The notes beneath the pieces were generated by a model. It did not search any database. It saw only the letters and a list, made by a program, of their open reading frames with translations, and had not been told where the DNA came from. Of a DNA stretch of 64,000 nucleotides, positions 1-10,779 are shown in pieces (the stretch's first letter is position 1; each line of letters opens with the position of its first letter). The stretch is from Aporrectodea caliginosa (lineage: Eukaryota > Annelida > Clitellata > Crassiclitellata > Lumbricidae). The stretch spans positions 921,377 through 985,376 of the forward strand of contig JACEVL010000341.1 of assembly GCA_020284085.1 (NCBI GenBank). The letters run 5' to 3'. A program made the translations under genes and the position numbers.

Positions 1-96
1 TCACTGTGAGCTGAGATATTACAAATTTTGGTGGGGTAAATAAATTACCTCCTTTTGGACCTCGACGTATCGTACAATGTTTTGGTCCTGCGAAGG
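1..96 (+). mobile_element. Right end of a family-A TTAA foldback element
   Basis: The first bases are the outermost satellite monomer (GAGCTGAGATATTAC), followed by about 76 bp of terminal sequence ending CCTGCGAAGG and then TTAA at 97-100. The same terminus occurs at 31365-31439, again followed by TTAA. The rest of the element lies upstream of the window. Sharing of the end up to the TTAA, with different flanks beyond, fixes the boundary. Confidence 0.7.
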
Positions 97-100
97 TTAA

Positions 101-420
101 CGATGCCTGGATTGCACGCAATGTATTGATTCAAATCACTATCACCACGCCGAATGCTGGCATCTAAGATGGCTTTCCTTCCTCTGGCTTGTCTAAATGT
201 AGTCAGCCTCAAATCGCAAGTCGAAGGACTAGCAATAGAACGGCAAATAATGCAATTATCCTCCCAGAGTATCGCCGTATCTGCCTGTTGCGCCATTACC
301 AAACTCTCGACATAAACGACACCCACCTTAGCAGCTACTCTGACCCCTCTGATCCTCTGGAAACCGGACTCGGACCTCCTCGGACTACTCTTTTGGACAA
401 CCCTTCTGACTAGACGCAGC
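101..420. other. Unassigned stretch, open on both strands
   Basis: Both strands are open for about 75-105 codons, but neither translation shows a family I recognise. It lies between the foldback terminus and a LINE tail, so it may be LINE-derived. No gene is called. Confidence 0.3.
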
Positions 421-577
421 GCTCGTGAATAAGCTGGTGCCCTGCGCTTGGCTTTAGAGTGGCGCTTTAAAAATTTGGAGATTACGATTACGATTACGAT
501 TATCGCTCAACTCTGAGTAGATATCTTGAAGGGGCGCCTCTGGTTAGAAATCTTGAAGGGGCGCTATATCAAGTTTC

Positions 578-610
<33 letters not shown>
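421..610 (+). mobile_element. Two LINE 3' tails in tandem
   Basis: Two copies of the retrotransposon 3' end seen elsewhere in the window follow one another. The first has GTGGCGCTTTAAAAAT followed by a (GATTAC)n run at about 480-505. The second has GAAGGGGCGCTATATCAAG followed by a (GATT)n run at about 580-608. Each tail carries its own microsatellite, as expected for independently inserted 5'-truncated LINE or SINE copies. No coding part is recognisable. Confidence 0.55.
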
Positions 611-611
<1 letters not shown>

Positions 612-840
612 CTCAATTTAATTGTTACGAAAGTGTTATACAACGTTGACAGGTTAAAGTACCCGATAAATTTGAAGCAATCCCTAACAACAATAATAAG
701 CAATCTAATGCTTAACTAACTTCAGACTCTTTTCAAACAAACAAATTTAACAAAATTATAAGATGAAATTGCACCTTAATCGACATAAACACCAACCAAA
801 GACCCTATATACTTCTCAGAAGGGGTTACGTAAATAAGTA

Positions 841-1035
841 TCAAGGCATTTATTTCGAGAAAAATTAACTACATTCAAATGCATATTATACAGTTTGCTA
901 TTGTTAGGTTCATTGCAGGTTTTTATAGGAATGAAAGGCATCAAGGCATTTATTTCGAGAAAAATTAACTACATTCAAATGCATATTATACAGTTTGCTA
1001 TTGTTAGGTTCATTGCAGGTTTTTATAGGAATGAA
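841..1035. repeat. Tandem duplication, 100-bp period
   Basis: The segments 841-935 and 941-1035 are identical, separated by AGGCA. This is a recent local duplication of non-coding DNA. The stretch 1036-1517 after it holds no recognisable gene. Confidence 0.85.
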
Positions 1036-1517
1036 CCTAGAGTATTAACACAATGCCAAAGTTTCGCTTTGTCTCCATTTAGGTAAAGCTTTTAATATCT
1101 CGACTTTAATTCTGGCCTATTATAAGAATGAAACCTGCTCCTTACAATGGAGAAGTCGGGGCAAGGATTCGATCCCCGCCCCGGCTGATCGAGTTTTCAG
1201 ATGGCATGATGTGGGCGGGAGAACGGCTCCCTACTATAGAGTCTCACGACAGCTCGACGAACCCCTATAGGCAGGTGGGGGCACCTCCACAGGCCGCACA
1301 GGCTAGGCAGGACATAGCCTACCTAAAAGAAATTAGATTAGTATTACTGAGACTAATAATATATTTTAACATCTTAAGAGCAGTAGGCCACCTTTACAAT
1401 ATTTCTGTCATGGGTTACAACAGGCATATCCGGAAGGACAAAAGTCCCGCTTGACGGAGTCGCCTATAACATAATACAAATGCATAATGACGAATGATCA
1501 GCTCAAGGGGTTTACTA

Positions 1518-2134
1518 TCAAAAGGGCGACTTCGAAAGGGCGACTTCGAAAGGGCGACCATCAAAAGGGCGCCGCTTAAAAGGGCGCCTGTTTAAAAGGG
1601 AGCTGATCAAAAGGGCGAGCAAACAAAAGGGCGACAATCGAAAGGGCGACAATGTCCGCAGTAGTTCAAAGCCAAAGGTTCAAGGTAAATTCGCACATAA
1701 ACAAAGCGGCAACAGAAACAACATGGATTTTCTGAGAGGGATCGCTCATAATCTCAACCTGAACATTTGATTATCATAATCTGAACCAGAACATTTGATT
1801 ATCATAATAAGACACATTAGTGCATCTTAATACACAAATTTCGAATTAAATTCCTTTTTTTGTAACCTACATTGTTTTGTAACCTATTTGTCGCCCTTTC
1901 GATTAATAACACAAATTTTGAATTAAATTCCTTTTTTCGTAACCTGTTTGTCGCACTTTTGATCAACAATTGCTTCAGTATTATACGATTGTAACCTATT
2001 TGTCGCCCTTTCGATTGTCGCCTTTTTGTTTGCTCGCCCTTTTGATCAGCGCCCTTTTAAACAGGCGCCCTTTTAAGCGGCGCCCTTTTGAATGCGCCCT
2101 TTTGATGGTCGCCCTTTCGAAGTCGCCCTTTTGA
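1518..2134. mobile_element. MITE with arms of tandem AAAAGGGCG units
   Basis: The element is flanked by TA on both sides. Each arm is about 130 bp and is itself a row of about nine 14-15-bp units with core AAAAGGGCG or CGAAAGGGCG. The right arm is the inverted copy of the left in the same unit order, so the terminal inverted repeat is built from tandem motifs. The middle is AT-rich with no open frame. The plan resembles the element at 53039-53953, which keeps a Mutator-like transposase remnant, so a Mutator-like affiliation is possible though the TA flank would fit other superfamilies. Confidence 0.75.
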
Positions 2135-2371
2135 TAGGATACCAGCTCAAGGTATTCTAATTAGAGCGTAGTACTTAAGTCATTCAGAAGCATAGGCGTA
2201 GACCGTGGAGGGGCACGTTCCCCACAATAATCGAGGAGAGGGCATAGCCCCAAAATGCTAGAGAAGAATTTCTTGAAATATTAAAAAAAACTTCCTCAGA
2301 AACAGAGACTTAAAGACTATCAGAAATTCAATAATGAGAACAAAGATTTAAATTAGTTAGGCTATTACTTG

Positions 2372-2545
2372 GGGTTCATAGTGTAGTGGTAACATCAGTG
2401 GTGTGAAGAGCAGTAGGTAGCGGGATCGCTTCCCGTACTCTCCCAAAGGTCCACTCAGCCTATCATTTGCGAGATGACGCATTGGTAAAATGAGATATAG
2501 GACGTGATGGGCACCTTGCATGGCTGCTGAATACAGTTAAATTCG
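2372..2545 (+). mobile_element. tRNA-derived SINE, head region
   Basis: The head GGGGTTCATAGTGTAGTGG contains a box-A-like TAGTGTAGTGG. About 35 bp later comes the box-B-like GGGATCGCTTCCC. This order and spacing match an RNA polymerase III internal promoter of tRNA origin. The downstream body is unknown and its end is unclear. Confidence 0.45.
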
Positions 2546-3085
2546 ACTCCTGTAATAACTTGTGATCATCCGTTCATACTGAATTGTAATCATCCTGCGT
2601 TATTGTCAGGATGAAAATATTTAACGAAGAGTATTTTTATTATTAATTATATCTTCAATATCTTCAAGTCTTCATGACTTGAAACAAATTTACATGCAAA
2701 CTGAACGCACCCATTTCATACATATGACGTAACACCGGAAGCGGAAATGATGTCATCAGTTTTCGCGCTCTGTCTTCAATTTTTGCGTCAAAAGTTCAAG
2801 AAAACTTACAAAACGTTAATTTCATATGTAATGATATGCTTCAACGAAATAAGTTGCATTTAGTAACAGTTATCACCTACTAGGAGGTGTAGTCACTGAG
2901 TAGTCAGTAGTCAATCATGTCACAAGATCATGTAGCGTAAACAGACCTCGATTGCGACAACAGAATGGTGTTACCGCTCATCAGGAAATCGTGTGACACG
3001 AACGCAACGTCGGGGCGGCTTGGTAAGTTGGTATAATAGTAATTCAAATTACACTTTTTCTGCTTCTGCACTGCAGGGTATAAAG
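2546..3085. other. Intergenic, nothing recognised
   Basis: No open frame with protein-like composition, no RNA gene and no clear repeat is visible here. Confidence 0.4.
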
Positions 3086-3310
3086 TAAGTAAGTAAGTGG
3101 GGTAATCCCGTAGTTTAGGTTGGTAAATTGAGACCATGCTTTCAATCCCGTACTTTAGGTTGGTAAATTACTAAACGTTTCACGCTAAGTTGAATTCGTG
3201 AAAAAATGTTTATGCAAGTAGAATATGTATTGGAGAACATATTTCTATGCGTAAATAGAAGTTGGATCTATGAAAAAAATTATTTTCGTCAATAGAAGTT
3301 TGATTGATGA
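3086..3310. repeat. Family-B repeat fragment
   Basis: It contains two copies of a TTTAGGTTGGTAAATT motif (about 3114 and 3155), related to the inverted ends of the element at 25571-26047. Degenerate GAAGTTGGAT-type units follow, the same ~35-bp repeat that fills 25.5-26.3 kb. It looks like a truncated family-B element. Confidence 0.5.
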
Positions 3311-3689
3311 ACATGACTCTGCGTGAATTGTATGATTCACCGCTGTCACGTCGCTTATTATTTACGTGTTATAACATCCCGTTTTCGCGTTCCAAAATAA
3401 AAAACAATAACGAGCCATTGTCCAATTAATGTACTAGTATACTTAGAATTTGTTAAAATGAAGGAAATAGAGTAAAAAGTTCTCTTAAATATGCAATATT
3501 TCTCATAACGAAATGTGTAATGGCCGCTTGAAAAAAAAGCATGGAAGTGGCAATTGGGAATGCATCAAGTGCGCAGTAATATTCATATTCAAATCTGTGG
3601 GTAGAGGGCGCAATAAGATTGATATTGAAATTAAAAATCGAAGTCCCTGAATTGTAATACATGATAAATTCACTAGAATAACCATATTA

Positions 3690-3785
3690 AATAATGAAAC
3701 TATCAGAAATGCCAATCACTCATCGGACTTAATAACTTTCTCACAGGAAGCCATTGAAACACTGTCAATGTGAAGCTGAAATGTA
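3690..3785. repeat. Dispersed ~200-bp satellite, fragment
   Basis: The motifs AATGCCAATCACTCATC and ATGTATTGCAG match the tandem monomers at 63557-64000. The copy is cut by the LINE that starts at 3786 and resumes after 4384. Confidence 0.5.
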
Positions 3786-4383
3786 TTGCAGAAATCAGAA
3801 GGACATGCTGAAGTTTGGCTCTATATTTTTATTTTTTCTCGGATTGACTACTGCAATTCCCTTCTTGTTGGTCTTCCTAAGGTTCGTCTCTCTCCTCTTC
3901 AGTCGGTCCTCAACACAGCTGCTAGACTGATAGCCCGCCTTCCCCGGTACTCTCACATCTCTACCTTTATGTTTCACGAACTTCATTGGCTCCCTCTGCA
4001 TGCTCGCATACAATTTAAAATCCTCTCTCTGATCTTCAAGGCTCAGAGGGGTCTTGCCCCGAAATATCTGGTTGGCGTCCTACTTCGGCCTCTTTCAGCT
4101 TCCTCTCATCGTCCACTTCGCTCCTGCAATAGACTTGACCTCTTGGTTCCCCGCAGTAGAACTGCTATGGCTCAGGCTCGTTCCTTTACTTCAATTGGTC
4201 CCTCTCTTTGGAATGCTCTCTCTCCTTCTGTTCGCTCTAAAATTCTCTCTGGCAGTCTCTCTTTTTCCTTCGCTTTTCTCAAAACCTGTTTATTTTCGCG
4301 GGGCTTAACGCACTGGGAGCGCTTCTGAACGGTTCACCCTACGAGAGGCGCTTTATAAATATTTAAATACGATACGATACGAT
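3786..4383 (+). mobile_element. LINE 3' end (CR1/L2-like family A), 5'-truncated
   Basis: A 180-codon frame to 4328 reads as the C-terminal part of a non-LTR reverse transcriptase: SRIDYCNSLLVGLP, the tract AARLIARLPR, HWLPLHARIQFK and the closing GPSLWN block. Catalytic motifs are absent because the 5' part is missing. The stop is followed by a 3' hairpin (stem AGCGCTTCT 4318-4326 with AGAGGCGCT 4344-4352) and a (GATAC)n tail. It is a dead, 5'-truncated copy sitting inside a satellite. Confidence 0.85.
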
Positions 4384-4690
4384 ATTTAGAATACTTATCC
4401 TCTAATAATGTGAAAGCTCTAACTGGGGCCGAAAGAGCACTCCTAGTGCTATCTAAAATGCCAATCACCCATCTCCTTCAATCACTTTGCTGCAACTGGT
4501 AGCCCTGAAACTTAACATTACTGTAAAGCAAAAATATATCTTACACATGCATTGCAAGCAATGGCATTATTTGACTTTTGAAAACTACTTAACCTGTAAG
4601 TATGTGAAAGACATTAAATTCTAAGGGCCTAAAGAGCACCATTGTGCTAATAGTCCATCACCTACAAAGTGATAAACTTTATGGAAACGC
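4384..4690. repeat. Dispersed ~200-bp satellite
   Basis: One and a half degenerate monomers share AAAGAGCAC, CAATCACCCAT and GCATTGCAAG motifs with the array at 63557-64000. The block continues the fragment at 3690-3785 and was split by the LINE. Confidence 0.5.
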
Positions 4691-5104
4691 GGGGGAATGT
4701 ATGTGTGGATTTTTATAAAGTTTAACACGTGTTACACGTATTCAGTGTGTCTGCATAAAAACAAGGTTGGAGAAATAAGAACTTAGATAAACAAAATGTA
4801 TAATTAATGCGTCCAAAATACCGCGCTATAAAAATATTTTTATGATCTTTTTATGCAAAAGCGTCGTAAATCATTTTCTTTGTTGTTATGTAGTTTAGCA
4901 TCGTAAATTATTTGAATACTTATAATATCGCTCACCTGATTGCTGCTGCGCGAGACGCTATCGCCAATGACGGCTCCAGGACCCGTGTGTGTGCCTTCTG
5001 ACCTAATAAAGAACTGCCGCTCGATTTCTCACATTTAGCGTATTTTATTGAAAACGGACGTAGATTTGTGTTTTATTATTAAAATGTTTTTGGTTTTTTC
5101 CACG
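4691..5104. other. Intergenic, nothing recognised
   Basis: AT-rich DNA with no convincing open frame or RNA gene. Confidence 0.4.
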
Positions 5105-5437
5105 CTACCTCTGTGATGTTATCAGACGACTTATCTCAGCTAGCTCTGGACGTCCTCTCCGCTCTTTAGACCATCATGACGTGACCTTCTAGTTCCTCGG
5201 TCTCGGACTGCCACAGCGCAACATCGTGCCTATGCCTCTGTTGGCCCTTTGTTTTGGAATGACCTTCCTGCTATAACTCGAGCTGTGATGTTATCTGGGG
5301 GCACTACTGTTTCTGCTTGTTCTCTTAAGACTGTTCTTTTTTCGAGGGGTCCTTCGCACTGGAAGCGCCTCTGATTAGGTTGTACTGTGAGAGGCGCTTT
5401 ATAATCTGTAACTAGAATAGAATAGAATAGAATTTCA
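5105..5437 (+). mobile_element. Degenerate LINE 3' end
   Basis: Broken frames resemble the LINE C-terminus (the GP..WN block is degraded). The 3' end is clear: a perfect 9-bp hairpin stem AGCGCCTCT (5364-5372) with AGAGGCGCT (5390-5398), then TTATAATCTG and an (AGAAT)n tail. It belongs to the same tail family as the LINE at 3786-4383. Confidence 0.7.
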
Positions 5438-5439
5438 AT

Positions 5440-5560
5440 GATTTTCGTGATAAGCGTAATGAATCCAGCTTCTATTTAAGGAAGATTCTTTTCATCAATC
5501 CCACTTCTATTTAAGCTAAAATTATTTTAATCAATCCCACTTCTATTTAGCTAATAAAAT
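5440..5560 (+). repeat. Family-B ~35-bp repeat fragment
   Basis: Three units of the CATCAATCCCACTTCTATTT type follow each other, the same unit and orientation as in 25505-25570 and 26048-26280. The following 5561-6180 holds no gene; there is a short GATGAT run near 6030. Confidence 0.6.
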
Positions 5561-6184
5561 ACGCTAAAATACTCGGCCAGCAGCATCATGAATTAAATAG
5601 CCTACGCTAAAATGCACTTTTACCAATAATTAGTAGATCGGTGTCAGACCATTTCGGAATGGGGAAGTTCAGACAAGGATTTTTATGTTTTTGTATACAT
5701 ACCCTAACAAGAATCAAGCCCTACAGATTAGAGTTAAAGTACTTTCAAGACAGCCACCAACCAAAATATGAAATGTCTAGAGAAATTTGTAATCGTGAAA
5801 TTGGAAAAGCCAGTCAGGCATAAAAAGGAAGCTATTAATTCAACTATAATCCAGTTATAATCAATATGCAGACCTGAGGATAAGTTAATTGTCCATGAAT
5901 AAATTTAACTCCAGATGAACATTGATCATCTGCATGGGTCATCATCAAAGATGATATCGATGATATTGTCTATTTCGTCATCTTCTTCAATCATTCTCAA
6001 ATGGCTCATCATACTCATTTTATTGATGCGATGATGATGATGATGATGTCAAGTCACAGTCTGTTTCCAAATATGAAGGTTTGTCGTACATATAGCAAAG
6101 AAATTGTTGCAACTCTTGCAGGTTGCTATCACTTACAAAATCCAGAGTTTAACCCAATCTCTGGAAAACAGGCATGACGTTTGG

Positions 6185-6390
6185 ATGGTCTAGAAGGACC
6201 TTGAAGTGATTGAGGAAGAAAGGGACTTGGGAGTGATTATGCACTAGAGTGCAAAACCTTCAAGGCAATGTGCTGAAGCATCAAAAAAGCTAAATCAACT
6301 TTATGTATGATAAGAAGGTCAGTTGTCATCAGAGATAAGGATACAATACTGAGGTTGTATAAATAACTGTGTGAACAAATGTTTTGCATA
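6185..6390 (+). mobile_element. LINE fragment, 5' half of an interrupted copy
   Basis: Broken reading gives EEERDLGVI-like sequence and the block before the Y/FNSLVRPHLEY motif of non-LTR reverse transcriptases. The ORF breaks near 6370 and resumes at about 7530 in the same orientation, so the copy was split by a later insertion. Confidence 0.55.
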
Positions 6391-6807
6391 ATGAGCACAG
6401 GTGTTCTTTAGGTTGATATAATTATATATAATTCGTATTGGATTGTTAAGCAGTTTTAGTCTTAGGCCTTAGTTGCGCGGTCGGCTGGCGGTGCTTGGCC
6501 TAAAGTAGCCTAAACATTGGCTGACGGTAGATTCTCTGCACGTGCAGTTAGCGCGCCAAACTTAGAAACTTCTGATGACAGTAAATTTGAACATATACAG
6601 TGTAGTAGTTGTTTTAATGCAGTAGAGTGTTGTATGTTAGAAGTTACAGTTGAGTTTTATTGATAAGAACTTTGACATTGAATTGTACGTTGTAAATAAC
6701 TGTGTTTGAAGAAAGGAGAAACATTCAAAGAACTGTGTTAATTTAATTCTAACAACAGTTAAAAGACGTTGAGCAATGTATATGTAGAAATAAGGAAAAG
6801 TGTTTTT

Positions 6808-7505
6808 TTTCATTTTATTTATTGAAACCTTTGTGAACCAATATACAAACAAAATCACAGCAAATCAATATAATGCAAACAATAAATACCGGTAGACTAA
6901 CATAAACTCAACAAAGAAAATCTTAACAATCATTGGAACGCAGGAAACAACGGGGCCCCAGAAGGGATAAGAATCCCGCTTAGAGGAGGGACCCCAATTA
7001 CCAGGCAGTAAATAGGGACGGAACGGATAACTTAAAGTGTCTTAGAGCAGACTACAAAACTAAAACTTGCAAAGGGAACAATTTAAGTTCAAAACAAATT
7101 ACTCTTAACTACTAAACTTAACTACTACTTAACTACTGACAACTATTTAACCAATAGAGTGTTTTATTTATTTCTCATTGATTAAATACGATCGCAACAT
7201 TTTTTTAAATATGTGTAAATTTGGTGCTTGTTTAATATTTATAGGAAGCGAATTCCAGATTGCGGGACCCATAAATCTGATAGAGAATCTACGAGAGTTA
7301 GAATGCGCCTGTACGCTACGATACGATCTAGAGTTTCTAGTATAATATGGATGTACATCGGAGCCTTGTTGGAAAAAGCACCGATAAACGTTCGGTAGGA
7401 GGTTGTGGTCAAAGTGATAGAAGAAATCACATACCTGAAGCTTATTAATCTGACAAAACCTAAGAATCTGGAGGTCTGCAAATAATGGGCCAGTATGCGA
7501 GCCAC
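6808..7505 (-). mobile_element. LINE 3' end (family F) inserted in an older LINE
   Basis: On the minus strand 7500-7140 reads as a LINE C-terminus: DFFYHFDHNLLP, HPYYTRNSRSYRS, FMGPAIWNSLP and FKKMLRSY. A long 3' UTR follows, with CCCAGAAGGGAT-like sequence also found near 44400. Its position between two halves of another LINE shows that it is the younger insertion. It is 5'-truncated and has no catalytic core. Confidence 0.65.
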
Positions 7506-7514
7506 GGGGAGTTA

Positions 7515-7975
7515 GGTCACAACTAAGAAAGGAAAAGAGTTGGTGACAAACTGGTTAGGCCACAGTTTGAATACTGCATCTAGGCATGAAATCCATACCT
7601 GAAACAGGACATAGAAAACTGGAGAAAGTGCAAAGAAGAGCTACAAACAATGATTTGGGCTACAAGGATTTAAGCTATGAAGAAAGGTTGAAAAGGTGTG
7701 GGCTAACAATATTGTAGAGAAGGAGAAGCAGAGGAGACCTAATTGAAGTTTACAAGATTATAACTGGAAAGGAAGCACTACAGTGGGAGAAGTTATTGAA
7801 TAAGCACCAAGCAAGGCAATTCCTGGACACAGGTATAAATTATTTAAGAAGCCAAAAGGAACATTAGGGCAGAAATTCTTCAGCACAAAAGTTAGACTTG
7901 TGGAATGTTTGGAAGATAGTACTATCTCAGTGGACACTGACACGGCTTTTAAAAGGAAGCTATAGGTAAAATGAA
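7515..7975 (+). mobile_element. LINE fragment, 3' half of an interrupted copy
   Basis: The plus strand reads, with frameshifts, LEKVQRRATN, YKDLSYEERLKRCGL, RRSRGDLIEVYKIITGKE. This block closes the reverse-transcriptase polyprotein in CR1-like LINEs. It continues the fragment at 6185-6390, the two being separated by the minus-strand LINE at 6808-7505. Confidence 0.7.
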
Positions 7976-7996
7976 CTATTAAGGGTTTCAGGTTAA

Positions 7997-9982
7997 CCCT
8001 CGGGCTACCAAGGGGGGTGGTTGCCACCCCCCTAGGTTTTTTCATCTCCAACTTTTTCAGTATGGAATCAAAATTTGACCTTATAAGTAGCTGTAGGGGT
8101 TCATTTACACACGTTTTGAGGTAAAATGTGAGATGATATCTCACACCGTTCAAAAGTTATACCCAATATACCCGAGGTACCAGGGAGGGGGTGGATACCA
8201 CCTCCCTAGATTTTCGACTATATCTTATCCGTCATTTAATATTAAGAGACACAAATTATACCATTCTATAGAGGGAATGTGGGGCTACATTTCTATGGTC
8301 ACTGAGTTGACCTGAGACAACCGGAAGTGCTCAAAATAAATTAAAATGTATGAAAATAGGTTACATAGGTTTCACACATGTTTCATGTTTTTTTGATTAT
8401 AACGTATTCATAATTTATTTTTGAAGAAAAATAAATTATGCCGTTGCATAGAGGACACGTAGTGCTATTTTTTCATACTGATTAATTTGTTTTTGATGAC
8501 CGGAAGTGTTCAAAATAAATAATAATACGCGTAATATGCGTGAAAAATGGCTGAATGGCAGCACTCCTTCTTTAGTTTTTTGTCTGTAGCGTATTCGTTT
8601 GTCTTCCTGGAAGAGAAACAAAGATATCATTCTTTAGAGGGAATGTAGGGCTTCATTTGCATACCTACATCTTTTGAATACCGGAAGTGATCAAAATAAA
8701 TAATAATACGCGTAATCTGTGTGAAAATGGCTGAATACGGCATTACAACGTAAACCGATATATATGTAATTGTAATTGTAATTGTGATTGTAATCAAGCA
8801 TTTATATTGCGCCACTCAAAACAGAGGCGCTCCCGACCCGAGCCAGTCTCTTCACTAGTAAAGGGAGGTTTTCAGGCGCTTGCGGAACTGGTCAAAAGAA
8901 ATAGAAAAAGGTCAGTCCTGAGGGACTGAGGTAACTGGTTCCAGCTATTGGGACCAACAATAGCGAAACTCTTAGACTGGGCCGTAGAAGTACGCACCCG
9001 CGAGACAACCAAGTAACCACGGGCCGAGGACCGAAGGGAGGAACGACTGAGCAAAGAAGATACTGGGGTACAAAAGGCCCTAAGATAGTGAGGAGCAGAC
9101 CCAGCAAGACAGCTTCGCATGAGGGAACAGACCTTGAATTGGATGCGCTGGCGGATGGGGAGCCAGTGAAGGGAGTCACGGATAAAATAGGAGATATGGT
9201 CGAACTTTGCAATGCCCCCTATGAGGCGGGCGGCAGCGTTTAGAATGGACTGAAGTTTAGATGTATTTGTAGAGGAGAGACCAATGTAAACCGCATTCCC
9301 ATAATCAATCCTGGAACAAATCAATGCATGGACCAAAGTCGTGATAGTGTGCAGTGGTAGTGATTGGCGGATGGTACGGAGTTGGCGTAGGTAGTAGAAG
9401 CAGGAACGAGAGACACTATTTACGTGATCAGACAGAGAGAGGACAGGAACAAGAATGAATCCAAGATCACGGACAGAGGAAGAGAAGTGCATATTAGGAA
9501 ACCGAAGACGAAGGGAGTCAGCATCAACCTTAGCAAGCTGGGCACGACCACCAAGCCATATGTACTGAGTCTTGTCTTGGTTAAGACGGAGGCGATTTGA
9601 GGATAACCATGTATGGATATATATGTATGAATGTACATTTATACTATATAAACATGTGTAGGGATGATTGTGTGTATCTTTTATACATAGATCAGTTTCA
9701 AAACACACATAATCTTATATTTGTTTATTCAAAAAGTACAAAATGTACGCAAAAATATAAAATATCACTAATTAATGGGTTCCATTGTTAAAAGTGATGT
9801 AATTTCGAGGTGCATTCACATAATGTACAACTAAATATACCATTCTTTGCAGAAATGAATGCTGAATCCATTGCTGTATTACAAGTTATGATATGTGAAA
9901 CCAAACACGAAATCCAGGAGGGGTGGTAACCACCACCACCCTTGGTAGTCAGTGTTACAAAAAAAGCTTTGTAGCCCTAGGG
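7997..9982. mobile_element. TTAA-flanked (piggyBac-like) non-autonomous element
   Basis: TTAA stands at 7993-7996 and 9983-9986. The ends are inverted: CCCTCGGGCTACC on the left and CCCTAGGGCTACA read inward from the right. TTAA duplication with CCCT termini is the piggyBac hallmark. The interior has no transposase. It holds a duplicated left module, three ~185-bp tandem repeats carrying ACCGGAAGTG (8255-8760), and three G-rich palindromes of GGGGTGG..CCACC type (about 8010, 8183 and 9915). A LINE has inserted at 8769. Fragments of its right part recur at 16240-16416 and 51670-51840. Confidence 0.75.
8769..9615 (-). mobile_element. LINE 3' end inserted in the TTAA element
   Basis: The insertion has a 12-bp target duplication GATATATATGTA at 8757-8768 and 9616-9627. 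The minus-strand frame reads a reverse-transcriptase C-terminal half: SSNRLRLNQDKTQYIWLG, VRDLGFIL, CSRIDYGNAVYIGL, HWLPIRQRIQFK, FAIVGPNSWNQLP. The catalytic FADD block is missing because of 5' truncation. The 3' end has GGCGC-type hairpin sequence and a (TACAAT)n tail. It is dead, but its long open frame suggests it is fairly recent. Confidence 0.85.
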
Positions 9983-10129
9983 TTAATGTGCAGTGCTTCT
10001 AACACGGACTATACGTCTTCTGAACCACTTTAAACCCTTGATACGTTATGTTATACATGCATGGTTCAATTACTTGATTTTTGGGGTAATGATTGTTCCT
10101 CTATATGGTGTAATAATTTAGACTTGTTG

Positions 10130-10740
10130 GTTTTAACAGACTTCCATCCACCGTCTCCAGTGACCATGGTATTGGTCCTATCGGGTATCTAAAGAGTTTT
10201 TCTAGGCTGATGTCATATTGCTTTGAGAGCATTAACAGTCAACTCAATCAGTTCCTTTCAGCTTTAATCTGTACTGACTTCTTATGTGTGCTTGTTGAAA
10301 TCTGTTTTCCTGAGAGGGATTTGAAAGTCTGGAATCTTTGTTTTTTCATGGGATCATGAAACTTTACTGTTGTCCACTAACCGAAATTGATGAATGAATG
10401 TGTCAGTTGCTATTTCTCTTATTTCTGAAAATCTTAAGAGGTTATCAGTATCACACACTTTTTCCGTGGCAAGTTTATGTCATAGGCAATTTTGGCAGCT
10501 ACCAGCCAGATACATGGTACAAGTGTGTACTCTTGGTTCATTTTGGCAGTTGCTGCCATGGAATTTACTAAACATTGCTGAACTGTAGCATAGTCTGTGA
10601 TGCGATGCAGTATAGGAGCCAACCTCAGACTTTGAGACTTCATACATCTCTCTGACAGTTTTTGAAACCCATCAACTCCAGTCTGGGACCGTGCATGAGT
10701 GATTGAAGAGTGCTCTTCTGACTATCCATATTGATTCCAT
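10130..10740 (-). pseudogene. Possible N-terminal fragment of the PIN-like/Cys-rich family
   Basis: A minus-strand stretch reads VDGFQKLSER, then LRLAPILHRITDYATVQQ and YTLV...AKIAYDI, followed by stops. The order resembles, from memory, the region before the central domain of a large multicopy invertebrate family whose C-terminal two thirds lies at 39766-42379. No catalytic motif is visible and the frame is broken. It abuts the same satellite that flanks the larger copy. It could also be an unrelated decayed gene, so the call is weak. Confidence 0.35.
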
Positions 10741-10779
10741 TAGTCTTTGAGAACATATGCATATGTCTTGAAAGTTATT

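Noticed and set aside
101..413. A minus-strand frame of about 105 codons near the window start as a host gene.
   Set aside because: The opposite strand is equally open, no motif is recognised, and it lies between a transposon end and LINE tails.
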